A stretch of 64,000 nucleotides of DNA, from contig JAZKYY010000011.1 in assembly GCA_045612365.1 (NCBI GenBank), forward strand, positions 62,001-126,000. The letters run 5' to 3'. Positions 52,460-61,041 of this stretch are shown piece by piece; the stretch's first letter is position 1; each line of letters starts with the position of its first letter. The position numbers and the translations under genes are program-made. Source of the stretch: RGIG9608 sp045612365 (GTDB taxonomy: Bacteria > Bacteroidota > Bacteroidia > Bacteroidales > Paludibacteraceae). Under the pieces are notes generated by a model. It did not search any database. It was not told where the DNA came from and saw only the letters and a list, made by a program, of their open reading frames with translations.

Positions 52460-53776
52460 TTATCCTAACATTGAAAGGAGAATACCAGCAGCAACTGCCG
52501 AACCGATAACTCCAGCAACGTTTGGTCCCATGGCGTGCATCAAAAGGAAGTTTCCTGGGTCAGATTCTTGACCAACTTGTTGAGAAACACGAGCTGCCAT
52601 TGGTACTGCAGAAACACCAGCAGAACCAATCAATGGGTTAATTTTCTCTTTCAAGAAAAGATTCATGAATTTTGCAAGCAAAACACCACCTGCCGATCCA
52701 ATACCAAATGCAATAACTCCAAGAACAATGATCTTTATAGTTCCTAATGCAAGGAATGTACTTGCAGTGGCAGTTGCACCAACTGTGATTCCAAGGAATA
52801 CAGTAACAATGTTCATCAACTCATTTTGAACTGTTTTGCTCAAACGTTCAGTAACACCACATTCTTTCAATAGGTTACCAAACATCAAACAACCGATAAG
52901 AGCCGCTGCATCTGGCAAAATAAGAGCCACTATAATTGTAATCATTATAGGGAAAATGATTTTTTCAGTTTTAGAAACGGTACGTAGTTGTGGCATTTTA
53001 ATGACACGCTCTTTTTGTGTAGTTAGGGCTCTCATAATTGGAGGTTGAATAACTGGTACTAGTGCCATGTAAGAGTATGCCGCAACAGCAATAGGACCAA
53101 GTAAATGAGGTGCTAATTTCGATGTCAAGAAAATAGCTGTTGGACCATCTGCACCACCAATAATACCAATAGAACCTGCTTCAGGACCTGTGAAACCTAA
53201 TGCCAAAGCACCGATGAAGGTCGCAAAAATACCTAATTGTGCAGCAGCACCTAGTAATAAACTTTTTGGATTAGAGATAAGTGGCCCAAAGTCGGTCATT
53301 GCTCCGATACCGATAAATATCAAACAAGGATAAATACCAAGTTTAACACCTAAATAAAGGTAGTCGAGTAATCCTGCATTTGCATAAAAGTCGCCCCAAT
53401 GTACGTGTCCGCCAGCGAACAAACTTTCGTGGAACATATTTGCACCAGGAATGTTTGATAGCAACATACCAAACGCAATAGGTAACAAAAGCAATGGTTC
53501 GAATTGTTTTACAATTGCCAAATAAAGCAACAAACAAGCAATGGCAATCATCATAATGTTTCGCCAATCGCCTTCGTTTTCAGTATTTAGCATTTTGCCA
53601 ATACCAGAACTTTCAGCAAAATCACTTAATGTTTCTCCAACGTTAATAATTTTTTCAGACATCACGATGTCTTCTTTTTCGTTGGCAGTTGCACTTTGTT
53701 GTTCTGCTGCCCACAACTGATTTGTAGGTAGAGCAAGTGCAAATGTTAAGCAAAGAATTTTAATAAATCGTTTCAT
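52460..53776 (-). CDS. Sodium-pumping decarboxylase beta subunit (OadB/MmdB family)
   Basis: Integral membrane subunit that decarboxylates carboxybiotin and exports Na+. Its 438 residues include an N-terminal signal-like segment and a periplasmic stretch (residues 1-55), then about nine helices. Two family motifs are seen: GIGAMTDFGPLISNPKSLLLGAAAQLG, with the Na+/carboxybiotin Asp, and GIIGGADGPTAIFLTSKLAPHLLGPIAVAAYSYM. The C-terminal SDPGNFLLMHAMGPNVAGVIGSAVAAG is also conserved. It is the last gene of mce-mmdA-oadG-biotin carrier-oadB. Confidence 0.95.
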   Translation of the reverse strand: MKRFIKILCLTFALALPTNQLWAAEQQSATANEKEDIVMSEKIINVGETLSDFAESSGIGKMLNTENEGDWRNIMMIAIACLLLYLAIVKQFEPLLLLPIAFGMLLSNIPGANMFHESLFAGGHVHWGDFYANAGLLDYLYLGVKLGIYPCLIFIGIGAMTDFGPLISNPKSLLLGAAAQLGIFATFIGALALGFTGPEAGSIGIIGGADGPTAIFLTSKLAPHLLGPIAVAAYSYMALVPVIQPPIMRALTTQKERVIKMPQLRTVSKTEKIIFPIMITIIVALILPDAAALIGCLMFGNLLKECGVTERLSKTVQNELMNIVTVFLGITVGATATASTFLALGTIKIIVLGVIAFGIGSAGGVLLAKFMNLFLKEKINPLIGSAGVSAVPMAARVSQQVGQESDPGNFLLMHAMGPNVAGVIGSAVAAGILLSMLG

Positions 53777-53794
53777 CGTTTTTAGGGTTTTAAA

Positions 53795-54523
53795 TTAAGC
53801 TAAATCCAACAAAACATCGTCTTGCATAACAGATTTTCCTGCTTGAACATAGATTTTGCCAACAACACCATCTTTTTCTGCCATAATGTTGTTTTCCATT
53901 TTCATTGATTCCATAGTAAGCAACACATCGCCACGTTTGATGCTTTGACCTTCGCTAACCAACACTTTGATAATGCTACCAGGAAGTGGAGCTTTCACTG
54001 CACTTGCGCCGCCTGCTGGTTTTGGAGCTGCTGCTGGAGCAGGAGCTGCTTTTGGTGCCGCAGCTGGTTTTGCTTGTGGTTTCGGTGCAGGAGCAGGAGC
54101 CGCTGCTTCTACTACAGTACCTTCGAATTCGATAAGAACATCGTCTTGCATAACGTTTTGTCCTTGTTTTACAAGTACGTTTTTGATTGTTCCATCAGAT
54201 TCTGCACACACGTTGTTTTCCATTTTCATTGATTCCATAGTAAGCAACACATCACCACGTTTTACACTTTGACCATTGCTTACCAACACTTTGATAATGC
54301 TACCAGGAAGAGGTGCTTTGATGTTTGCTGCAACTTTTTTACCTGCAGGAGTTGCTGCCGATTGAGCAACGCGTGCAACTGGGGCTGATGCTGTAGGTTG
54401 TTCGTTGTCAAGTTCTACGTTGAATGATTTTCCATTAACAACAACTTCGGCGTTATTTCCTTCTAACTCGTTTACTGAAACTTCATAATCAACGCCATCT
54501 ATTTTGAATTTAAAATTTTTCAT
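53795..54523 (-). CDS. Biotin carrier protein with two tandem biotinyl domains
   Basis: It carries the carboxyl group on biotin between the carboxyltransferase and the membrane decarboxylase. Two nearly identical biotinyl domains, residues 68-134 and 176-242, each have the AMKM-type motif as ESMKMEN, with target lysines Lys100 and Lys208, joined by an Ala/Pro linker of about 40 residues. Canonical decarboxylase carriers have one such domain. The first 67 residues form the usual N-terminal extension. The nucleotide repeats (53798-53998 and 54122-54322) share long identical runs, indicating recent duplication or gene conversion. Confidence 0.92.
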   Translation of the reverse strand: MKNFKFKIDGVDYEVSVNELEGNNAEVVVNGKSFNVELDNEQPTASAPVARVAQSAATPAGKKVAANIKAPLPGSIIKVLVSNGQSVKRGDVLLTMESMKMENNVCAESDGTIKNVLVKQGQNVMQDDVLIEFEGTVVEAAAPAPAPKPQAKPAAAPKAAPAPAAAPKPAGGASAVKAPLPGSIIKVLVSEGQSIKRGDVLLTMESMKMENNIMAEKDGVVGKIYVQAGKSVMQDDVLLDLA

Positions 54524-54526
54524 TTC

Positions 54527-54880
54527 TTATTTGTTTAAATTATTCATACCATAAATTTTTGAGTTCCACGCAGAGTTAGGATTTTGACGAATAGTCAAAC
54601 AATAACTTTCAGTATCGTGAACCTCAGCAAAATACAAATGAAGAGCCATTGCAATGGCTGCTTTTTCGCTTTCGGAAGCGGAAGATTCGCAAATAGGAGT
54701 TTCTTCTACTTGTGTTGCAACTTCCTTTTTTGTCTTAGTTTTCTTATTAACACTTGTTGTCATTACAACACTAAAAAGGCTAAGAGTAAGGATTAGAACA
54801 CAAAGAATGAAGAATACCATTCCTATCCCAAACAGTGTTACGATAGTAACGTTTGTCCAATTAACTGCTAAAATCATCAT
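54527..54880 (-). CDS. Sodium-pumping decarboxylase gamma subunit
   Basis: Small membrane subunit (117 residues) that holds the alpha and beta subunits together. One N-terminal helix (NVTIVTLFGIGMVFFILCVLILTLSLFSVV) is followed by a charged linker and a conserved C-terminus (AAIAMALHLYFAEVHD...NSAWNSKIYGMNNL). It has two adjacent start ATGs. It lies between mmdA (12 bp) and the biotin carrier gene (3 bp). Confidence 0.9.
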   Translation of the reverse strand: MMILAVNWTNVTIVTLFGIGMVFFILCVLILTLSLFSVVMTTSVNKKTKTKKEVATQVEETPICESSASESEKAAIAMALHLYFAEVHDTESYCLTIRQNPNSAWNSKIYGMNNLNK

Positions 54881-54892
54881 AACACAACGGTT

Positions 54893-56452
54893 TTATAGAG
54901 GAATGTTAGAATGTTTTTTTGCAGGGTTGGTCAAACGCTTCGTTTTCAACATTTCGAATGCACGAATGATGCGGAAACGAGTGTTGCGTGGTTCGATAAC
55001 ATCGTCGATATATCCGCGTGAAGCAGCTTGATAAGGACTTGCAAATTTGTCTTGATATTCAGCTTCTTTTTCAGCAATGAATTTTCTCTTTTCTTCTGGA
55101 TCTTCGATAGCTTTAAGATTTTTAGCTTCCAAAACTCCGATTGCACCAGATGCTCCCATAACTGCAATTTCGGCATTTGGCCAAGCGTAGCAAAGGTCGC
55201 CACGAAGTTGTTTACAACTCATCACAATGTGAGAACCACCATATGATTTACGAACCGTAATAGTTACTTTAGGAACTGTAGCTTCGCCATAAGCAAACAT
55301 CAATTTTGCTCCGTGAGCAATAATTCCGGCATATTCTTGGCCTGTTCCGCAAAGGAATCCAGGAACGTCTACCAATGTAAGAATTGGGATGTTGAATGCG
55401 TCGCAGAAACGAACAAAACGAGCTGCTTTTCGTGAAGAGTTGCAATCCAATACACCAGCTAACCAATTTGGTTGGTTTGCAATGATACCTGTAGACTGTC
55501 CGTTGAAACGAGCAAAACCACAAATGATATTTTTAGCATAATCTGGTTGAACTTCCATAAAGTCTCCATTATCTACAATAGTATAGATAATGTTTTTCAT
55601 ATCGTAAGGAACGTTTGGATTAGCAGGAACCATTGTGTTCAAAGCATCGTCAACGCGGTCAATAGCATCTGTACATTCTACGCGTGGAGCTTCTTCCATG
55701 TTGTTCTGAGGAATGAACGAAACCAAACGACGAACAGTTGCAATTGCTTCTTCTTCGGTTGGAGCAGTGAAATGAGTTACTCCTGATTTTGTAGCGTGAA
55801 CGCGAGCACCACCAAGTTCTTCTACTGTTACATCTTCATTAGTTACTGATTTTACTACTTTTGGACCAGTGATGAACATGTAAGAATTTTCTTCAGTCAT
55901 CAAAATAAAGTCAGTTAATGCTGGAGAATAAACTGCACCACCTGCGCAAGGACCAAAAATTACAGAAATTTGAGGCACTACTCCTGAAGCCAAAATGTTG
56001 CGTTCAAAAATTTCGGCATAACCTGCCAATGCACAAGCTCCTTCTTGAATACGAGCTCCACCTGAGTCGTTCAATCCGATGATTGGCGCACCAAGTTTCA
56101 TAGCCATATCCATTACTTTACAAATTTTTTGTGCCATTGTTTCTGACAATGAACCACCAATTACGGTAGCATCTTGTGCGAAAACAAATACCAATCGACC
56201 ATCGATTGTTCCGCTACCTACTGCAACGCCATCGCCAAGGAAAACTTTCTTTTCCATTCCGAAGTCTGTACAACGGTGTGTAAGGAACATGTCAATTTCT
56301 TCAAAGCTTCCTTCATCAAGAAGCATGTTGATGCGTTCGCGAGCTGTGTAAGCACCTTTTGCGTGGTGTTTTTCTATCGCTTTTTCACCACCTCCAAGCA
56401 TTGCTTGGTTGCGTTTGTCAATCAGTTTTTTCAAATTTTCTTGATTTTCCAT
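54893..56452 (-). CDS. mmdA: Methylmalonyl-CoA decarboxylase alpha subunit (carboxyltransferase)
   Basis: It transfers the carboxyl group of methylmalonyl-CoA to biotin, giving propionyl-CoA. The 519 residues form the two crotonase-like halves of acyl-CoA carboxyltransferases: GGGEKAIEKHHAKGAYTARERI at the start, LNDSGGARIQEGACALAGYAEIF, FGPCAGGAVYSPALTDF, and VDVPGFLCGTGQEYAGIIAHGAKLMFAYGEATVPKVTIT. The organisation with the OadG-like, biotin and OadB-like genes points to methylmalonyl-CoA decarboxylase and not to an ATP-dependent propionyl-CoA carboxylase, though the alpha subunit is very similar in both. Confidence 0.93.
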   Translation of the reverse strand: MENQENLKKLIDKRNQAMLGGGEKAIEKHHAKGAYTARERINMLLDEGSFEEIDMFLTHRCTDFGMEKKVFLGDGVAVGSGTIDGRLVFVFAQDATVIGGSLSETMAQKICKVMDMAMKLGAPIIGLNDSGGARIQEGACALAGYAEIFERNILASGVVPQISVIFGPCAGGAVYSPALTDFILMTEENSYMFITGPKVVKSVTNEDVTVEELGGARVHATKSGVTHFTAPTEEEAIATVRRLVSFIPQNNMEEAPRVECTDAIDRVDDALNTMVPANPNVPYDMKNIIYTIVDNGDFMEVQPDYAKNIICGFARFNGQSTGIIANQPNWLAGVLDCNSSRKAARFVRFCDAFNIPILTLVDVPGFLCGTGQEYAGIIAHGAKLMFAYGEATVPKVTITVRKSYGGSHIVMSCKQLRGDLCYAWPNAEIAVMGASGAIGVLEAKNLKAIEDPEEKRKFIAEKEAEYQDKFASPYQAASRGYIDDVIEPRNTRFRIIRAFEMLKTKRLTNPAKKHSNIPL

Positions 56453-56464
56453 CTCTGTTTTATT

Positions 56465-56875
56465 TTATTTTGGTTGTTCGCATAGTTCAGTTAAAACTCC
56501 GTGAGTTGATTTTGGGTGCAAGAAACCAATGTTTAGGTTTTCTGCTCCTTTGCGTGGAGTTTTGTCGATAAGTTGAATGCCGTTTTCTTCGCATTCAGTC
56601 AAAGCTGCTTGTACATCGTCTACGTTGAAAGCGATGTGATGAACTCCACCACGTGGATTTTTTTCAAGCCATTTAGCAATAGTACTTTCAGGGCAAGTTG
56701 GCTCCAAAAGTTCGATTTTTGTTTGTCCAACTTTGAAGAAAGCTGTACGTACTTTTTGGTCAGCTACTTCTTCAATTGAATAGCATTTTGTTCCCAAAAT
56801 TTGTTCGTAATAAGGAATTACCTCATCCAATTTACTTACGGCAATGCCGATGTGTTCAATGTAACTAGGTTGCAT
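56465..56875 (-). CDS. mce: Methylmalonyl-CoA epimerase
   Basis: It interconverts (R)- and (S)-methylmalonyl-CoA, feeding the decarboxylase. It is a 136-residue vicinal-oxygen-chelate protein, with metal ligands in IEHIGIAV, GGVHHIAFNV and the C-terminal region (HPKSTHGVLTELCE, Glu). First gene of the operon; 12 bp before mmdA. Together with mutase (outside the window) this makes propionate from succinate. Confidence 0.95.
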   Translation of the reverse strand: MQPSYIEHIGIAVSKLDEVIPYYEQILGTKCYSIEEVADQKVRTAFFKVGQTKIELLEPTCPESTIAKWLEKNPRGGVHHIAFNVDDVQAALTECEENGIQLIDKTPRKGAENLNIGFLHPKSTHGVLTELCEQPK

Positions 56876-57092
56876 GATTTTAATTTAATTATTTGATTAT
56901 TATGATATTAAATGTGTTTCTTTATTTTGAAAAAAAAATCTCACGAAGTTAGGGGTTTTATTTTGTTTAGCAATAAAAAAAAGTATGAAAAATCTCTTAA
57001 GAAAAAGACTTGGATTTAATTGTTTAAAAATCAATGAAGTTGTTTGATGTCTTAAAAAATGTAAAAAATTAATAGTGAATTATTTTATTCTT

Positions 57093-57100
57093 TAATTTTG
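57093..57100 (+). promoter_or_regulatory. -7 element for the DUF2147 gene
   Basis: TAATTTTG matches TAnnTTTG and lies 27 bp before ATG 57128. The longer open frame starting at 57098 begins inside this element and can be discounted. Confidence 0.55.
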
Positions 57101-57127
57101 CCCCGAAAGTTTCTAATTAAAAAAAGT

Positions 57128-57553
57128 ATGAGAAAATTATTTATTGGAATGATGTTTTTATTTGCATCTCTTTCTGCTGTTGTGGCTCAAGATGTAGTAG
57201 GCAAATGGAAACTTGAAAATGGCTCGGCTATCGTAGAAGTGTATCGTTCGGGAGATGTGTTTAATGGAAAAATTGTTTGGTTGAGAAATCCAACTGAAGC
57301 AGATGGATCGCCAGCAGTAGACAAAAACAATCCAGATAGCAAGTTGCGTTCTCGTCGTCTTATAGGTCTTAATATGCTTAGCGGTTTGAAGAAGAATGGC
57401 AGTGAGTATAGTGGCGGTAATATTTATGACCCGGCAAACGGAAAAACCTATTATTGCACAATGAAGGTAGAAGGAAATACTCTTAAAGTGCGTGGGTCGC
57501 TTGATAAACGAGGATTTTTGGGAAGAACGATGGATTGGTTCCGAGTGAAATAG
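57128..57553 (+). CDS. DUF2147 secreted protein
   Basis: A 141-residue exported protein. Signal peptide (LFIGMMFLFASLSAVVAQ), then VGKWKLENGSAIVEVYRSGDVFNGKIVWLRNP, a beta-barrel fold resembling lipocalins, and YDPANGKTYYCTMKVEGNTLKVRGSLDKRGFLGRTMDWFRVK, both DUF2147 signatures. ATG 57128 is chosen since the -7 box overlaps the alternative start. It stands alone between the mce operon and dnaA. The ligand is unknown. Confidence 0.88.
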   Translation: MRKLFIGMMFLFASLSAVVAQDVVGKWKLENGSAIVEVYRSGDVFNGKIVWLRNPTEADGSPAVDKNNPDSKLRSRRLIGLNMLSGLKKNGSEYSGGNIYDPANGKTYYCTMKVEGNTLKVRGSLDKRGFLGRTMDWFRVK

Positions 57554-57581
57554 AGAATAGATAGAGGTTCTTTTTAATTAA

Positions 57582-57631
57582 GAAAAAGGCATCTAATGAC
57601 AGAATGAACTGTTGATAGATGCCTTTTCTTA
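57582..57631 (+). terminator. Terminator after the DUF2147 gene
   Basis: AAAAGGCATCTA (57584-57595) pairs with TAGATGCCTTTT (57616-57627) over 12 bp, loop of 20 nt, T-rich tail. Confidence 0.85.
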
Positions 57632-57970
57632 TGTTAAAATTTCTATTATTTTTTTCTGTTTCCTTTTTTTTGTTGGTTTTTTTAGAATTATTCTAAAAAA
57701 ATAAATTATTGTAGAAAGAATTTTTCTAGTTAAATTAGACTTTTGTGAAAAATTAATAAAAGCTTCCTAAACTATAAAATACTGATAATCAATAAATGAA
57801 TGAAATTTAATAAAATGTAAGTCTTTTGTTTACAGTTGGTTTGGTTTAATTGCTTAAAAATCAGTTAATTTATAATAGTTATCAACAGGTATAGAGAAAA
57901 TGATTTTTTGCATTGGTAAAATAGCAGTAATTTTGTAGTCCGTTTCCGCTAAAAAACGAGTTAAGAAAAA
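57632..57970 (+). other. AT-rich dnaA upstream region with one DnaA-box-like site
   Basis: About 340 bp of very AT-rich DNA with no gene. It holds one near-consensus DnaA box (TTATCAACA, 57879-57887, one mismatch to TTATNCACA), a second copy of a 19-nt element seen upstream of the DUF2147 gene (57845-57863), and the dnaA promoter. A single box is too few to call an origin. Confidence 0.5.
57904..57935 (+). promoter_or_regulatory. dnaA: Promoter for dnaA
   Basis: TTG (57908-57910, within TTTTTTG) and TAATTTTG (57928-57935), spacing 17 bp, slightly short of the usual 19. The start codon is 35 bp downstream of the -7 box. Confidence 0.6.
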
Positions 57971-59305
57971 ATGGAACAAATAGAGTTGTGGAATAAATGC
58001 CTTAAAATGTTTAAGGATATTGTAACCGAATCACATTACAAAACGTGGTTCGAGCCTCTTGTTCCATTAAAGTATGAAAAAGATGAGTTTATCTTGCAAA
58101 TTCCTTCGGAGTACTATTATGAAATGTTGGAGGAAAAATTCTCTGATTTAATTCATTTGGTTTTAGGTAAGGTTTCGGGAAAGGAGTTGCGTCTTATTTA
58201 CAAAATTCAAGAAGGGACTGCATATCCAGAAAAATCAAAAGAAGAAAAACAAGCGAGAGATGCTGTTGCAGAACAGGAGTTTGATTCTCAGTTAAATTCA
58301 ATTTATAATTTTAGCACTTTTATGGAAGGCGCAAGTAATCAACTAGCGCGTTCTGCAGGATTTAGCATCGCAAGTGAACCTGGAAAAACTCCATTTAATC
58401 CGTTGTTTTTATATGGTCAATCGGGTGTTGGAAAAACTCACCTTGCTCAAGCAATAGGTTTGAAAGCGAAACAACTTTTCCCTGAGAAAAGAGTGCTCTA
58501 TTTATCTGCTAACTTATTTTATATTCAGTACACAGATGCAACTTTGAAAAATAAGTCAACGGATTTCTTGAATTTTTATCAAAGTATTGATGTCTTGATT
58601 ATTGACGACATTCAAACTTTAGCAACAAAGGCTAAAACTCAGCAAACTTTCTTCCATATTTTCAATCATTTGCACCAAATGGGCAAACAATTGATTCTTA
58701 CTTCAGACAAAGCACCGGCTGCGCTTCAGGGAATGGAAGAACGATTATTGACTCGTTTTAAGTGGGGATTGGTTGCAGAAATTAAAAAACCAGATTTTGA
58801 ATTACGTAAAGCGATTCTGAAAAATAAGATCTACAAAGATGGTTTGGATATCAGTGATGAGGTTGTGGATTTTATTGCAAAGAATGTGGTAGACAATGTT
58901 CGTGATTTGGAAGGGGTTTTGGTTTCTCTTATGGCTCATGCAACGTTTGCAAATGAAGAAATCAATCTTGAGTTGGCAGAGAAAGTGATTGCAAATGTAG
59001 TGGATCAAAAACCTCAAGAATTATCGGTAGAGAAGATTCGTGATGTAGTTTGTGATTACTTTGGGCTTTCTGTGGATAAAGTTCTTTCGAAGTCTCGCGT
59101 TCGGGAGGTAACAAATGCTCGTCAAATAGCAATGTATCTATCAAAACAGATGACAAAATCATCGCTTTCTGAAATTGGTAGAGGAGTAGGGAATAGAGAT
59201 CATGCAACAGTTTTACACTCTTGCTCTGTGGTAAATGACTTGATGGATACAGATAAGGAGTTTAAGAGAAATGTTCAAGCTCTTGAGCAGATTTTAAGAG
59301 GATAA
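57971..59305 (+). CDS. dnaA: Chromosomal replication initiator protein DnaA
   Basis: AAA+ ATPase that unwinds the origin. Domain I is residues 1-85 (DnaB contact). The AAA+ module has Walker A GQSGVGKTH at 149-157, Walker B VLIIDDIQTL, and sensor motifs LLTRFKWGLV. The C-terminal DNA-binding domain has VREVTNARQIAMYLSKQMTKSSLSEIGRGVGNRDHATVLHSC, the DnaA signature. At 444 residues domain II is short. dnaN and gyrB are not neighbours, as is common in Bacteroidota. Confidence 0.98.
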   Translation: MEQIELWNKCLKMFKDIVTESHYKTWFEPLVPLKYEKDEFILQIPSEYYYEMLEEKFSDLIHLVLGKVSGKELRLIYKIQEGTAYPEKSKEEKQARDAVAEQEFDSQLNSIYNFSTFMEGASNQLARSAGFSIASEPGKTPFNPLFLYGQSGVGKTHLAQAIGLKAKQLFPEKRVLYLSANLFYIQYTDATLKNKSTDFLNFYQSIDVLIIDDIQTLATKAKTQQTFFHIFNHLHQMGKQLILTSDKAPAALQGMEERLLTRFKWGLVAEIKKPDFELRKAILKNKIYKDGLDISDEVVDFIAKNVVDNVRDLEGVLVSLMAHATFANEEINLELAEKVIANVVDQKPQELSVEKIRDVVCDYFGLSVDKVLSKSRVREVTNARQIAMYLSKQMTKSSLSEIGRGVGNRDHATVLHSCSVVNDLMDTDKEFKRNVQALEQILRG

Positions 59306-59330
59306 AAGGATGAATGATAGTTTTTAATAG

Positions 59331-59360
59331 AAAATCCCACTTTAGAGTGGGATTTTTTTT
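59331..59360. terminator. Terminator after dnaA
   Basis: AAAATCCCACT pairs with AGTGGGATTTT around a TTAG loop; T-run after it. It also faces the minus-strand tRNA-Arg. Confidence 0.92.
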
Positions 59361-59368
59361 GATTATCG

Positions 59369-59440
59369 TACCCTCATACGGAATCGAACCGTAATCAAAG
59401 GAACCGGAATCCTCCATTTTATCCATTAAACTATGAGGGC
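59369..59440 (-). tRNA. tRNA-Arg (anticodon CCG)
   Basis: On the minus strand the acceptor stem is GCCCTCA/TGAGGGT (first pair G-U), anticodon stem GAGGA/TCCTT, loop TTCCGGT with anticodon CCG (complement of 59405-59407), and T-loop GGTTCGATTCC. CCA is not encoded. It follows mlaF by 3 bp on the same strand and may be processed from that transcript. Confidence 0.95.
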
Positions 59441-59443
59441 GAT

Positions 59444-60199
59444 TTACCTATTTGCGTTTTTTATCTTTTTATACAAGTTGGATGCAAATACAAAATCTTG
59501 TAAATGTTGATTTTCACTAGAAAAAATCTCGTCTTTATTCCCTTGCCATTCTTTTTCGCCTTTGTAGATAAAAACAATGTTATCCCCTATTTCCATTACA
59601 GAATTCATATCGTGTGTGTTGATGATAGTTGTAATATTAAATTCTTCTGTAATTTCCTTTATTAGTTGGTCAATAACCAATGAAGTAATAGGATCAAGAC
59701 CTGAATTTGGCTCATCACAAAAAAGATATTTTGGATTGAGAGAAATTGCCCTTGCTATGGCAGCACGTTTTTGCATACCTCCACTTATTTCCGATGGATA
59801 TAAATCTTTTGCGTGAAGTAAATTGACACGATTTAAGCAAAATCTAGTACGTTCTTCAATTTCAGTTTTTGACATCGAAGAAAACATTTCTAAAGGAAAC
59901 TTTACATTTTCGCCAACAGTGAGCGAATCAAATAATGCAGAACCTTGAAATAGCATCCCTACTTCTTTTCTAAGATTTTTAATTTCATTAGTTTGCATGT
60001 CAGGTAAGTTTCTTCCATCGTAGAAGATTTTCCCATTATCAATTTGGTGCAAACCAATAATGCTTTTCATAAGTACTGTTTTTCCTGAACCGCTTTGACC
60101 GATAATCAAATTAGTTTTTCCATTCTCAAAAACTGCTGAAATGTTTTTCAGAACCTGTTTCCCGTCAAACGATTTGTTTAAATCTTTTACTTCAATCAT
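59444..60199 (-). CDS. ABC transporter ATPase, MlaF family
   Basis: Cytoplasmic ATPase of the lipid-transport (MCE/Mla) system. Walker A GQSGSGKT at 34-41, Q-loop FQGSALFDSLTV, signature EISGGMQKRAAIARA, Walker B YLFCDEPNSGLDP and the H-loop NTHD. The SALFDSL segment after the Q-loop is typical of MlaF. 251 residues. It is 11 bp downstream of the mlaE gene. Confidence 0.93.
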   Translation of the reverse strand: MIEVKDLNKSFDGKQVLKNISAVFENGKTNLIIGQSGSGKTVLMKSIIGLHQIDNGKIFYDGRNLPDMQTNEIKNLRKEVGMLFQGSALFDSLTVGENVKFPLEMFSSMSKTEIEERTRFCLNRVNLLHAKDLYPSEISGGMQKRAAIARAISLNPKYLFCDEPNSGLDPITSLVIDQLIKEITEEFNITTIINTHDMNSVMEIGDNIVFIYKGEKEWQGNKDEIFSSENQHLQDFVFASNLYKKIKNANR

Positions 60200-60210
60200 A
60201 GCGAAACAAA

Positions 60211-60951
60211 TTAATTGAGCATGATTTGGGTTAAAGCAAGATTAACCAAAAGAATAAGAATGCTACTATTAACAACTGCATTTGTACTTGCTTTTCCTAC
60301 TTCAAGGGCTCCTCCATATGCATAATATCCATAAAAGGATGCTACCGATGTAATTATAAATGCGAAAAATAATGATTTAATAATTGCATAAGTAACATAA
60401 AAAGGAATAAACGCGTACTGGATGCCATAAATATAATCCGACGGCGTTATAATATCAGTAAAAATACTTACAAAAAGACCACCCAAAAGACCTATTCCCA
60501 TACTGAAAATTACTAGAAACGGCATCATTACAACAAATGCTACAATTTTTGGGAGAATAAGGTAGTTTGCCGAATTTACACCCATAATTTCTAGAGCATC
60601 TATTTGTTCGGTGATTCGCATTGTTCCGATTTCGGAGGCGATGTTTGATCCAACTTTCCCTGCTAAAATCAAACACATAATTGTGGATGAAAATTCCAAC
60701 AAAAGCGTATCTCGTGTCACCAAACCAGTACTATAACGAGGAAGTAATGGATTTTCTGTATTTAGTTTTGTTTGAATGGTCATTATTGCTCCAATAAAAA
60801 CAGAAATAATAATGACAATGCCCAACGAATTAAGCCCCAACGATTCTAATTCTTTTGGAAATTGACGGAAAAACATTTTCCAACTGTCAGGCTTTCTAAA
60901 AACTTTTTGAATAAGAAGAAAGTATTTCCCTGTTGTTTGAAACCAACTCAT
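60211..60951 (-). CDS. ABC transporter permease, MlaE family
   Basis: Inner-membrane permease of the phospholipid-transport system, 246 residues and about five helices. Motifs: SLGIVIIISVFIGAIMTIQ, LILAGKVGSNIASEIGTMRITEQIDALEIMGVNSANYLILPK (the conserved cytoplasmic loop), and FYGYYAYGGALEVGKASTNAVV. A minus-strand -7 element (complement of CAAAGGTA, 60974-60981) is upstream. The periplasmic MCE protein (MlaD) is not adjacent, so it must be encoded elsewhere. Confidence 0.93.
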   Translation of the reverse strand: MSWFQTTGKYFLLIQKVFRKPDSWKMFFRQFPKELESLGLNSLGIVIIISVFIGAIMTIQTKLNTENPLLPRYSTGLVTRDTLLLEFSSTIMCLILAGKVGSNIASEIGTMRITEQIDALEIMGVNSANYLILPKIVAFVVMMPFLVIFSMGIGLLGGLFVSIFTDIITPSDYIYGIQYAFIPFYVTYAIIKSLFFAFIITSVASFYGYYAYGGALEVGKASTNAVVNSSILILLVNLALTQIMLN

Positions 60952-61041
60952 AACGTATCATTATCTTTATTGGCAAAGGTAGTAAAAGTTGTAAAAAGGA
61001 TAACAACACAAAAATATTATCGTTTTATAAAAAGAGATAAT

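Noticed and set aside
53945..54272. Plus-strand ORFs over the biotin carrier gene
   Set aside because: They are antisense of the Ala/Pro-rich linker and biotinyl repeats, giving Gly/Ala or Cys/Trp-rich nonsense.
57632..57970. oriC beside dnaA
   Set aside because: Only one imperfect DnaA box was found; a cluster of boxes would be required.
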